The translations under genes were made by a program, and so were the position numbers. DNA of 64,000 nt, from NCBI GenBank assembly GCA_019359395.1, contig JAHHHK010000032.1:1-64000 (forward strand), in the 5' to 3' direction. The notes under the pieces are model-generated. The model saw only the letters and a program-made list of their open reading frames with translations. It did not search any database and was not told where the DNA came from. This DNA is from Komarekiella atlantica HA4396-MV6. GTDB lineage: Bacteria; Cyanobacteriota; Cyanobacteriia; Cyanobacteriales; Nostocaceae. Numbering within the stretch: position 1 is the first letter of the stretch; each line of letters begins with the position of its first letter. This document shows, in pieces, positions 49,698-58,240 of the stretch.

Positions 49698-50084
49698 GGG
49701 TCCGTCACGGTTTCGACAGGTTGGCGAACGCTGCTCTGTGATTCAGGTCGAGAGTGAGTCGTCTCTCGGAAATCAAAGACTCGAAAAAAAAGTAAATGCG
49801 AATAACATCGTTAAATTTGCTCGTAAGGACGCTCTAGTAGCTGCCTAAACACCTCTTATAGGTTCGAGCGTCTTTAGTTCGACTCCGTTAAGGACTGAAG
49901 ACCAAACCCCAACGGATGCTCTAGCAAGCGTTCTCTGGTTGGCTTGCTAGCTAAGATTAAATCAGAGCATCCTACGTTCGGGATAATGAACGATTCCCGC
50001 CTTGAGGGTCAGAAAGGCTAAACCTGTGAATGAGCGGGGGGTCAATACCCAATTTGGACAGCAGTTCGACTCTGCTCGGATCCA
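49698..50084 (+). ncRNA. ssrA: tmRNA (one-piece)
   Basis: The acceptor arms GGGTCCG (49698) and CGGATCC-A (50077-50084) pair, with the tRNA-like elements (GGTTTCGACAGG; GTTCGACTCTGCTCGG) in place. CCA is not encoded. The tag reading frame starts GCG at 49798 and encodes ANNIVKFARKDALVAA with stop TAA 49846-49848, a clear cyanobacterial SsrA tag. Later helices (GAAGACC...GGTTGG) form pseudoknots. Rescues stalled ribosomes with SmpB. Confidence 0.98.
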
Positions 50085-50103
50085 CTAATAGATACGTAAC
50101 AAG

Positions 50104-50143
50104 TCCACCTAGCATTTTTCATGCTTAGGTGGATTTTGTTTTT
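50104..50143 (+). terminator. ssrA terminator
   Basis: TCCACCTAGCA and TGCTTAGGTGGA pair around a TTTTTCA loop and are followed by TTTTGTTTTT, 20 bases after the tmRNA 3' end. Confidence 0.9.
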
Positions 50144-50207
50144 ATGGATAGAAGGTAATGTGTAATTTCGCTGACCTCGCAATCAACTAATTGTTATGTT
50201 TTTGAAG

Positions 50208-50642
50208 TTATGTAGGTGTGTTTTCAAACCTTTTTCCTCTTTTTTTTAGTACTCGTCGCAGTCGGTCGGGACTCAAGTTTACTTGACGTTCAGATGCCAG
50301 TTTTTTTGCTAGTTGTTTAGAGTTATAAGTGCATGGCTCTTGAGCTAAACAATTTTCCAGATAAACTAAGTCTGATTCCGAATATCGGGGTTTTCCCCCT
50401 CTACCAGGAGCATCCCACAACCCTGCTAACCCCATCTTGTCCCAACGATGAAGAGTTTGACGTACTGTTGAAATTGCCCAGTTCAAGCCTTGAGCAATCT
50501 GCTCGTTTTTTAAGCCACGAGCATTCAGCAGTAAAACTTGAGCACGATCTTTGGTACGTTGAGGAACTTCCTTGGCTCTCCTTAACTCTTCTAGAGTCTG
50601 CTTTTCCTCTTCTGTTAAAAAAATTCTCAATCGGCATCCCAT
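50208..50642 (-). mobile_element. IS630-family transposase OrfA (helix-turn-helix half), partial element
   Basis: 144 aa: MGCRLRIFLTEEEKQTLEELRRAKEVPQRTKDRAQVLLLNARG, an HTH (NEQIAQGLNWAISTVRQTLHRWDKMGLAGLWDAPGRGGKPRY) and a winged second HTH (QLAKKLASERQVNLSPDRLRRVLKKRG). This is the first ORF of two-ORF IS630 elements. The DDE catalytic ORF is missing; the region beyond its end holds the tmRNA and its terminator. Probably an inactive remnant. Confidence 0.85.
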
Positions 50643-52257
50643 AAGCGCTAGTCTTTCACACAGTCAGTTTTTGGTATTGTTATGTCTATTCACGCCCATA
50701 TACTTGCTACGCAAAGTATTAAATAACACACTAAAATGACTGAACTACAATGTTTAAGGATGCCGGAGTCTAGCCTGAAGGCATGTTATGCGAGAAGTAT
50801 TGGCTTGAAGAACACTTATTAAAATCTGGAATTTATCGTCAACTAATGATTGACGTACATAATTTGTCCGACAACAAATTTAGTCTGTACAAGCTTTTCA
50901 TCGGATAGCTATAAGCTAAAGCTCGTAGCTATGATGATAAGAATTTATTAGCTTTGTCCTGACTAATATCTAAAATCCACACTAATAAAGTGTAGCATTA
51001 AAATTTTATTGATTACTCGTATTTTTACTGTTAGTTTATCGAAACTTTAAAAATAACTGTTATAAAAATTTGCATTTGTATAATTAGAAAAAGATATGAA
51101 AGTCCAGACTTTTTTATGAAACTGGCTTTAGCTAATTTGCTTTGATTGTTTGTAAAAAACTGCTATTTTCTTGACTTTACAGAAAATTTACACTTTACGT
51201 GATAAGAAACTTTATCAAAACCGTGACATATCTGATGATTATTAACAAACATATTAAGAACAGCATATTTGATGCTTGTTAAAAATTTGTAAGGAGTTTA
51301 TCTTAACCTTTCCTGCTTATTATCTCAGTAAGTACGTGAAAAAATGAACTTTTCTAGCTTAATGATTTGATACCGAGTTGCAAGTTGAATTGTGAGATAA
51401 ATTAATGCGCTGCGATCGCCAATAGTTTACGCATAGAATCCTTAAATGCTCTGGTGCGGACGCGGACACAGCGAATTAGCGCTACTGCTCTTGAGAAAAT
51501 ACTGCATTGGCTTACAAGCAACAACTTTTTCCTGTGTTTGATGCTGCGCGGACACAAGTAAATATGTAAATTAAATACATAACAGCCTACTAATTTTGCA
51601 CTGCAATTATCATAACCTCTTGTGTATAGCTGGTGTATAACAGCAAGTATTAGCAACTTTTAATATGGGAATCCGATTTGATTAATAAACATATTTGCGT
51701 AGGAAGGGAACAGGGAACACTTCTCTACTTTGAGGCTGCGCCCTAAGCGTAGCTATACCGCAGGCTTTACGGCTACGCTCAGTAACCACAGGGAACGGGG
51801 AACAGGAAAGAAGGGATTTATGGGTGTACTGAGTTTTTTCAGAAATCAAATATGAGTTTTATAGATATTTAGTTATCAAGAAATAATAATTTTTAAAGAT
51901 TTGACAATTGACTATTTCAAATTTATTGTTAACCTACACTATACAAATATAATAGCTGGGTGTTATTTACATAAGTTCTAGTTTTAATTATAAAATTTTG
52001 GGCAAAAAAGGGTGATATGTATGATAGCTTTGGATTAGAAAATAGTGCGAATATTCAGCATTACCAAATAGTGAATGTATATATTTACTTAATTAATATT
52101 TAGTATATTTTCAGAGTAAAAAATATTGCTTATAAATAGAATCAATTAATACAAGTTAAATTTTTAAAAAGAGCATATTCATTACAACTAAAAAAAATTT
52201 TTCTTGGGACAATGAGGACAGAATAAAAACCTGATGATTTGCGCTCGGAGACGAATA
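50643..52257. other. Long intergenic region upstream of flv3
   Basis: 1.6 kb without a recognisable gene. It is AT-rich overall with a GC-rich repeat patch at 51735-51780 and HIP1-like sequences near 51415. Short ORFs here (e.g. 51402-51656) look random. The flv3 promoter should be in the last few hundred bases. Confidence 0.6.
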
Positions 52258-53976
52258 ATGGTAGCGATCGCACAAAACATTCAACATCGGCTAACTATAC
52301 AAACTGTAGAAATTGCCCCTAACACAACAGCGATTCGCTCTCTTGATTGGGATCGCGATCGCTTTGATATCGAATTCGGACTGCAAAATGGTACAACCTA
52401 CAATTCATATCTAATTAGGGGTGAGCAAACAGTTTTGGTTGATACTTCTCACCAAAAGTTTCGCCAGTTGTATTTAGATACTCTTAAAGGTCTTGTCAAC
52501 CCCAAAACAATTGATTACATAATTGTCAGCCACACAGAGCCAGACCATAGCGGCTTAGTAGAAGACGTCCTTCAGTTAGCACCAAGAGCCACCGTTTTAG
52601 CCTCAAAAGTTGCGCTTCAGTTTCTCGAAGGCTTGGTACATGATCCTTTTTCCAAGCGAATTGTCAAAAGTGGCGATCGCATAGATATCGGCAAAGGACA
52701 TGAAATCGAATTCGTGAGTGCGCCTAACCTGCACTGGCCGGACACAATCTTCAGCTACGACCGCAAAACCCAAACCCTCTACACCTGTGATGCCTTTGGG
52801 ATGCACTTTTGTGATGATCGCACCTTTGACGAAGACTTAGAAGCGATCGAAGCTGACTTTAGATTTTACTACGACTGCTTGATGGGCCCCAACGCTCGTT
52901 CTCTGCTGAATGCCATGAAGAGAATGGGCGAACTTGGGAAGATTAATATTATCGCTAACGGTCACGGGCCCTTACTACATCATCATTTAGATGTTTTAAC
53001 CGGGTGCTACGAAAATTGGAGCCAAAAACAAGCTAAAGCAGAAACCACAGTTGGCTTGTTTTATGTCTCAGATTACGGGTATAGCGATCGCCTAGCTCAC
53101 GCCATTGGTGACGGACTACAGAAAACTGGGGTTGGAGTAGAAGTACTGGATCTGAGTTCTGCTGAGAGCCAAGAAATCCAAGAACTAGCTGGTAGAGCCG
53201 CCGGCATCATTATCGGTATGCCTCCAACTAGCGCCGCCGCCGCTCAGGCTAGTATCAGTTCGTTGCTAGCTGTTGCTAAAAATAAGCAAGTAGTTGGGCT
53301 ATTTGAATGTTATGGCGGGGATGATGAACCCATTGATACACTGCGGAGAAAATTTATCGACTCCGGTATCAAGGAAGCCTTCCCAGCCATTCGGATCAAA
53401 GAGGCTCCCACTGCATCCACATTCCAGTTGTGTGAAGAGGCGGGTACAGACTTAGGACAATTGCTGGTACGCGATCGCAACATCAAGCAAATTAAGTCCC
53501 TCGACGTCAACATGGAAAAAGCGTTGGGTCGGATTAGCAGCGGACTGTACATTGTCACCACCAAAAAAGGTAATGTGTCAAGTGCAATGCTGGCATCCTG
53601 GGTAACACAAGCGAGTTTACAACCCCTAGGATTCACAATTGCCGTTGCCAAAGACCGCGCCATTGATTCCTTAATGCAAGTAGGCGATCGCTTCGTTCTC
53701 AACGTCCTGGAAGAAGGAAATTATCAAGAACTCAAGAAGCATTTTCTCAAGCGCTTACATCCCGGTGCTGACCGATTTGCTGGAGTGAAAACCCAAACAG
53801 CTAAAAACGGCTCCCCGATTCTAACTGATGCTCTGGCATACATGGAATGTGAAGTACAAACCAGCATGGAATGCAGCGACCACTGGATTTTATACTGCAC
53901 CGTCCAAGAAGGTCGTGTCTCTAAAGTCGATGGACTGACAGCCGTTCGTCATCGCAAAGTCGGCAATTACTACTAA
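52258..53976 (+). CDS. flv3B: Diflavin flavoprotein Flv3 (flv3B type)
   Basis: 572 aa from ATG 52258 (GGAGAC before it). Beta-lactamase-like di-iron domain with ligands present: HTEPDH (52-kb frame), His in LHWPDTIF, Asp in YTCDAFGMH and His in ANGHGPL. A flavodoxin domain (TVGLFYVSDYGYSDRLAHAIGDGLQ) and a C-terminal flavin-reductase domain (KKGNVSSAMLASWVTQASLQPLGFTIAVAKDRAIDSLM) follow. It reduces O2 to water with NAD(P)H. Adjacent flv3-flv1 order matches the heterocyst-type flv3B-flv1B pair of Anabaena 7120; this is inferred from gene order only. Confidence 0.9.
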   Translation: MVAIAQNIQHRLTIQTVEIAPNTTAIRSLDWDRDRFDIEFGLQNGTTYNSYLIRGEQTVLVDTSHQKFRQLYLDTLKGLVNPKTIDYIIVSHTEPDHSGLVEDVLQLAPRATVLASKVALQFLEGLVHDPFSKRIVKSGDRIDIGKGHEIEFVSAPNLHWPDTIFSYDRKTQTLYTCDAFGMHFCDDRTFDEDLEAIEADFRFYYDCLMGPNARSLLNAMKRMGELGKINIIANGHGPLLHHHLDVLTGCYENWSQKQAKAETTVGLFYVSDYGYSDRLAHAIGDGLQKTGVGVEVLDLSSAESQEIQELAGRAAGIIIGMPPTSAAAAQASISSLLAVAKNKQVVGLFECYGGDDEPIDTLRRKFIDSGIKEAFPAIRIKEAPTASTFQLCEEAGTDLGQLLVRDRNIKQIKSLDVNMEKALGRISSGLYIVTTKKGNVSSAMLASWVTQASLQPLGFTIAVAKDRAIDSLMQVGDRFVLNVLEEGNYQELKKHFLKRLHPGADRFAGVKTQTAKNGSPILTDALAYMECEVQTSMECSDHWILYCTVQEGRVSKVDGLTAVRHRKVGNYY

Positions 53977-53993
53977 GGCAGGAGGGGGTCAAG

Positions 53994-54118
53994 AGTAGAG
54001 ACGCGATTAATCGTGTCTGTACAAGAGTCAAGAAGAGACGCGATTAATCGTGTGTGTACAAGAGTCAAGAAGTAGAGACGCGATTAATCGCGTCTGTACA
54101 AGGGTCAAAAGTCAGTAT
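53994..54118. repeat. Three copies of the palindromic GACGCGATTAATCG repeat
   Basis: Copies at ~53997, 54036 and 54076, each with GAGACGCGATTAATCG(T/C)G followed by TGTACAAG(A/G)GTCAA. Same family as at 4512. Fills the flv3-flv1 spacer. Confidence 0.9.
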
Positions 54119-54243
54119 TTATTCCCTTTATCCTTCTTGTCCCCCTGCTCCCTCATCTTCTTCTAACTCTCCTTAAGCGCGTTAAAAACTGGGCAAAACT
54201 TGCCTGGTTTTTCCAAATTTTTCCCCAACTTCACCAAACAGCT

Positions 54244-55956
54244 ATGACCGACTCCAAACCACGCGACGTACAAGTTCTACCAATTGCTACCAATACTAAA
54301 GTTCTCAGAGCACGTAGTTGGTCACGTCTACGGTTTGAAATTGAGTATGCACTTGAAAGAGGTACTACCTCCAATTGCTATTTAATTGAAGCCGATCAAA
54401 CTGCACTGATTGACCCACCTCCAGAAAGCTTCACCGAAGTTTATTTAGAGGCATTGCGACAAACTCTAGACTTGAAACGTTTGGATTATATAATCCTGGG
54501 TCATTTTAATCCCAACCGAGTTGCAACCCTCAAGGCAATTCTAGAACTCGCACCACAGGTAACTTTTGTTTGTTCTCTTCCCGGTGCTGGAAATTTGCGT
54601 GCTGCTTTCTTAGACCACGATTTGAAAGTCTTGGTGATGCGGGGAAAAGAAACTTTAGATTTAGGCAAGGGTCACGTTTTAAAATTCTTCCCCACTCCCA
54701 GTCCACGTTGGCCGGAAGGACTTTGTTCCTACGACCAGCAAACCCAAATTCTCTATACAGATAAGCTATTTGCAACCCATCTGTGCGGCGATGAAGCGTT
54801 TGATGATAATTGGGAAGCACTCAAGGAAGACCAGCATTACTACTTTAACTGCCTGATGGCTCCGCAAGCGCCTCATGTGGAAGCGGCTTTAGAGAAAGTA
54901 TCTGATTTGCAGGTGAGAATGTATGGTGTGGGTCACGGGCCCTTGGTACGCACCGGCTTAATTGAACTTACCAAAGCTTATGGAGAATGGAGCCGTTCTC
55001 AGAGCGATCGCGAAATTTCCGTCGCCCTACTTTACGCTTCAGCTTACGGAAATACAGCGACTCTAGCACAGGCCATGGCTTTGGGATTGACTAAAGGTGG
55101 AGTCGCAGTCAAATCGATCAACTGCGAATTTGCCACCCCTGATGAAATCCGCACCAACCTAGAACAGTCGGATGGCTTTATCATCGGTTCTCCCACCATT
55201 GGTGGTCATGCACCGACTCCGATTCATACTGCTTTAGGTATTGTGCTATCGAGTGGTGATAACAGTAAACTCGCTGGGGTGTTTGGTTCCTACGGTTGGA
55301 GTGGCGAAGCTTTTGACTTAATTGAGGGTAAACTCCGCGATGCTGGATATCGCTTTGGTTTTGACACTCTAAAAGTTAAATTTAAACCTGATGATGTCAC
55401 TCTCAAGTTCTGTGAAGAAGTAGGTACAGACTTCGCTCAAGCTTTGAAAAAGGCTAAAAAAGTACGTGTGCCACAACAAGCCGCTACCCCAGTGGAACAA
55501 GCTGTCGGTCGGATTGTTGGTTCCGTTTGCGTGATCACAGCTAAGCAAGGAGAAGTATCTACTGGGATGCTAGGCGCTTGGGTTTCTCAAGCCACCTTTA
55601 ACCCACCTGGTCTTACCATTGCTATTGCCAAGGAACGAGCGATCGAATCTCTAATGTATCCAGGCGGTAAGTTTGCCCTGAATATCCTACCTGAAGGCAA
55701 TCATCAAGACTATACAAAGCATTTTCGTAAATCTTTTGCACCTGGAGAAGATCGATTTGCAAATTTTAAAACAGGAGTTGCAGGTAATGGCTGTACAGTT
55801 CTCAACGACGCCTTAGCTTATCTGGAATGTTCAGTTAGCCAACGCTTGGAATGTGGCGATCACTGGGTTGTGTATGCAACCGTAGACGATGGTAAATTAC
55901 TCAAGCCTGATGCTGTTACTGCCATCAACCATCGTAAAACAGGAACTCATTACTAA
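54244..55956 (+). CDS. flv1B: Diflavin flavoprotein Flv1 (flv1B type)
   Basis: 570 aa, same three-domain architecture. Di-iron ligands are substituted: the HxExDH motif is HFNPNR, the second histidine is replaced (PSPRWPEG) and the aspartate is YTDKLFATH with a shift. The last His (VGHGPL) is kept. Such Flv1 proteins need Flv3 as hetero-oligomer partner. Flavodoxin (SVALLYASAYGNTATLAQAMA) and flavin-reductase (QGEVSTGMLGAWVSQATFNPPG) domains are intact. Confidence 0.9.
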   Translation: MTDSKPRDVQVLPIATNTKVLRARSWSRLRFEIEYALERGTTSNCYLIEADQTALIDPPPESFTEVYLEALRQTLDLKRLDYIILGHFNPNRVATLKAILELAPQVTFVCSLPGAGNLRAAFLDHDLKVLVMRGKETLDLGKGHVLKFFPTPSPRWPEGLCSYDQQTQILYTDKLFATHLCGDEAFDDNWEALKEDQHYYFNCLMAPQAPHVEAALEKVSDLQVRMYGVGHGPLVRTGLIELTKAYGEWSRSQSDREISVALLYASAYGNTATLAQAMALGLTKGGVAVKSINCEFATPDEIRTNLEQSDGFIIGSPTIGGHAPTPIHTALGIVLSSGDNSKLAGVFGSYGWSGEAFDLIEGKLRDAGYRFGFDTLKVKFKPDDVTLKFCEEVGTDFAQALKKAKKVRVPQQAATPVEQAVGRIVGSVCVITAKQGEVSTGMLGAWVSQATFNPPGLTIAIAKERAIESLMYPGGKFALNILPEGNHQDYTKHFRKSFAPGEDRFANFKTGVAGNGCTVLNDALAYLECSVSQRLECGDHWVVYATVDDGKLLKPDAVTAINHRKTGTHY

Positions 55957-56105
55957 GCTCAAAGGAGTTAGAGTATGGAGTTTTTGGGAATTCTGGTTTC
56001 TAAACCCAAGCAAGGATGCGTTGTGCACAATCAAAAATCGCTATAGTAGCCGCTTGAGGTTAGTATAAGCCTGTCTAAAAAAGCAATGTGACAATTCATA
56101 AATAT

Positions 56106-56145
56106 TCCACCCTTCACTTTGATGTATGGGTGGATTTATTTTTTT
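56106..56145 (+). terminator. flv1 terminator
   Basis: TCCACCC and GGGTGGA pair across TTCACTTTGATGTAT and are followed by TTTATTTTTTT, ~150 bases after the flv1 stop. Confidence 0.8.
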
Positions 56146-56566
56146 AACACCAATCTGTGTATCTAAAACCAAGCATTTATTAAGAAATTAAACGAAATTT
56201 CAATGCAAAACTGACAACAGAAATTTATCATTAAAAGTTTTAGAGCCGGACTTATAAGTTTGCTCTGAGAATCCAACTTTGGATCACCAATAACTTATGC
56301 TAATAAGTTCGTATATTGAAGGCGAGAAATCCACTTTTTAGTGTAGCGATCGCCAACGCAAAAAAAGCTTTTGCAGCTTCAATACCAGAAGTCGATGACT
56401 AGCTAAATGGTTTCACGACTTGAATAAATTCTAAATTTTCCGCAATTGCCACAAGGACAATTATAAAACTGCGGTGTAATCTTTAACTAGAAAAACAGTA
56501 TATGACAGTTATTAATATATAGATGCCATATACTACCACAACGCTTTTATACTATTTGTTGTTCTT

Positions 56567-56746
56567 ATGCCTCCAAAACACACAAAAATTAAATTTCCTC
56601 TTTGGCAGTATCTTAACCAGCCCTTATTTAGTCATGATGCTAAATTGATATTAAATCCTCATCGCTTCGCATCTTTGTGGCGACTTCAACTTTTAGAACG
56701 CTGCTGGTTTAAAGAATGTGACGCTAAAGGGCCTCAACAGCATTAG
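56567..56746 (+). CDS. 59-aa basic hypothetical protein
   Basis: ATG at 56567, stop TAG 56744-56746. Product has a Pro/Lys/aromatic composition (PPKHTKIKFPLWQYLNQPLF ... FASLWRLQLLERCWFKE) and no membrane span. It ends 4 bases inside the convergent symporter gene. Codon use looks genuine and the frame is clean, but it is not a family I recognise. The RBS is weak. Confidence 0.55.
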   Translation: MPPKHTKIKFPLWQYLNQPLFSHDAKLILNPHRFASLWRLQLLERCWFKECDAKGPQQH

Positions 56747-58074
56747 ATACTTGAAAACTGCTGCACTGAGCTAAATGGTAAATTCCGCCTCGTCCACAGA
56801 ACGCGGCTTTTACCGTCAAGTAAAGCACTAACTGTCATGTCTCCCATTACATTAATCGCAGTGCGGCAGCGATCTAAAAACCAGTCTACAGTTACCAGCA
56901 AAGCAATATACTGCGTAGGTAAGCCCACGGAAGTGAACACCAGCGTCATTGTTACTAGTCCGGCATTGGGAATATTCGCCGCACCTACCGATGCAAAAAT
57001 TGATGTCAGAACGACAATTAACTGCTGTCCCAAACTCAGATGTTGCCCAATTAGTTGGGAAATATACAACGCAGACATCGCTTCATAAAGGGCAGTACCA
57101 TCATTGTTGAAATTTGCTCCCACTAACGCCCCTAAAGCGGCAGAAGATTCCCTTAAACCAATTTTTGTTTGCAAAGCCTCAAAGGTTATGGGCATCGCAG
57201 CAGCAGAGGAAGAAGTTGAGAAAGCCGTCAAATAAGCATCAGAACCGCCAACTAAAAAATTTAGCGGATGTACCCAAGAACCAAATTTTACTCTGGTGAG
57301 GTAGTAGCAAGCTTGCAATACCAGCGCTACCAACACCGCCACGATGAACGCAGCCAAGGATTGAAAAGGGGCAAAACCTTCTTTAGCAACTGTTTTAGCG
57401 ACAATTCCAAAGACGGCGAAAGGCACTAAGGTAATTACCCAGTTGAGGACGCGGATCACTGCCTCAAACAAAATCCCGATGACATCCTCAATCGGCTGGT
57501 ATCCATTTTTTCCTTGGGCGATTTGTTCGGATTTTAATCCTCGTAGGACGATACCAAAGCTCAGAGCAATAACAATCAGTTGGATGACATTATTATCAAC
57601 TAAGGGCTTTAGGACAGCTTCGGGTACAGCATCTTTGAGTATTCCCCAAGGGTCAAGACTTTGACCAGTTATTTCTGTAGTTTTTGAGGTAGTTACACCG
57701 CCCCAAGTGCCAGGACGCAGGACGTTCGCTACCAAAAGTCCTATAAAGATAGCTACGGTTGTATTTGTTAAAAGTAACCCAGCCAACCGGCGTCCGGCTG
57801 TACCAGGAATATTTGTAGTCATTAAAGTATGTAGCACCGCTACCAGAATCAGCGGGGTAGCTAAGGCACGGAGAGCCTTTAGCACTAATTCAGCCGGAAT
57901 TGCTAAGTTGTTAATAAAGGTAGCGTTGGTTGGATTGGGATTTCCTGCACCGAGTGCAATTCCGAGGCTGATAGCAGCCACTAAAGCGATGAGAATTTGT
58001 AGCGTCAGAGGGATGCGCTGCCACCAAGGGATAGCTCTGGTTTTAGGCGAATTGGTACTCTCTGTTTGGCTCAT
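56743..58074 (-). CDS. Dicarboxylate/amino acid:cation symporter (DAACS, GltP-like)
   Basis: 443 aa with eight membrane segments. GltP-family motifs: the serine-rich re-entrant loop TAFSTSSSAAAMPITFEAL, the NFNNDGTALYEAM motif (NxDGT), and the C-terminal VTVDWFLDRCRTAINVMGD (substrate Asp/Arg). Imports glutamate/aspartate or dicarboxylates with Na+ or H+. Starts with a ~15-residue hydrophilic lead before the first helix. Confidence 0.93.
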   Translation of the reverse strand: MSQTESTNSPKTRAIPWWQRIPLTLQILIALVAAISLGIALGAGNPNPTNATFINNLAIPAELVLKALRALATPLILVAVLHTLMTTNIPGTAGRRLAGLLLTNTTVAIFIGLLVANVLRPGTWGGVTTSKTTEITGQSLDPWGILKDAVPEAVLKPLVDNNVIQLIVIALSFGIVLRGLKSEQIAQGKNGYQPIEDVIGILFEAVIRVLNWVITLVPFAVFGIVAKTVAKEGFAPFQSLAAFIVAVLVALVLQACYYLTRVKFGSWVHPLNFLVGGSDAYLTAFSTSSSAAAMPITFEALQTKIGLRESSAALGALVGANFNNDGTALYEAMSALYISQLIGQHLSLGQQLIVVLTSIFASVGAANIPNAGLVTMTLVFTSVGLPTQYIALLVTVDWFLDRCRTAINVMGDMTVSALLDGKSRVLWTRRNLPFSSVQQFSSI

Positions 58075-58240
58075 TGCTAAATGCTGATTAAGTAATGTAA
58101 CTATTAAAACTTCACTTTCGGAAGTGAAAATTTCGTAAACGCGTTAATCTAAGATTCCGTTGCTTTGCAAAATCCGGCTCGAAGGGGTATATCACCGGGA
58201 TGCTCCTAGAGAAATTGTTGGCTTGTGGTTGGAGACGTAT

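Noticed and set aside
51402-51656. 84-codon minus-strand ORF in the flv3 upstream region
   Set aside because: Product has no recognisable domain and a low-complexity Cys/Leu composition typical of AT-rich noise.
52000-52257. NtcA site upstream of flv3
   Set aside because: The best candidate is GTATATATTTAC (GTA-N6-TAC), spacing too short for NtcA.
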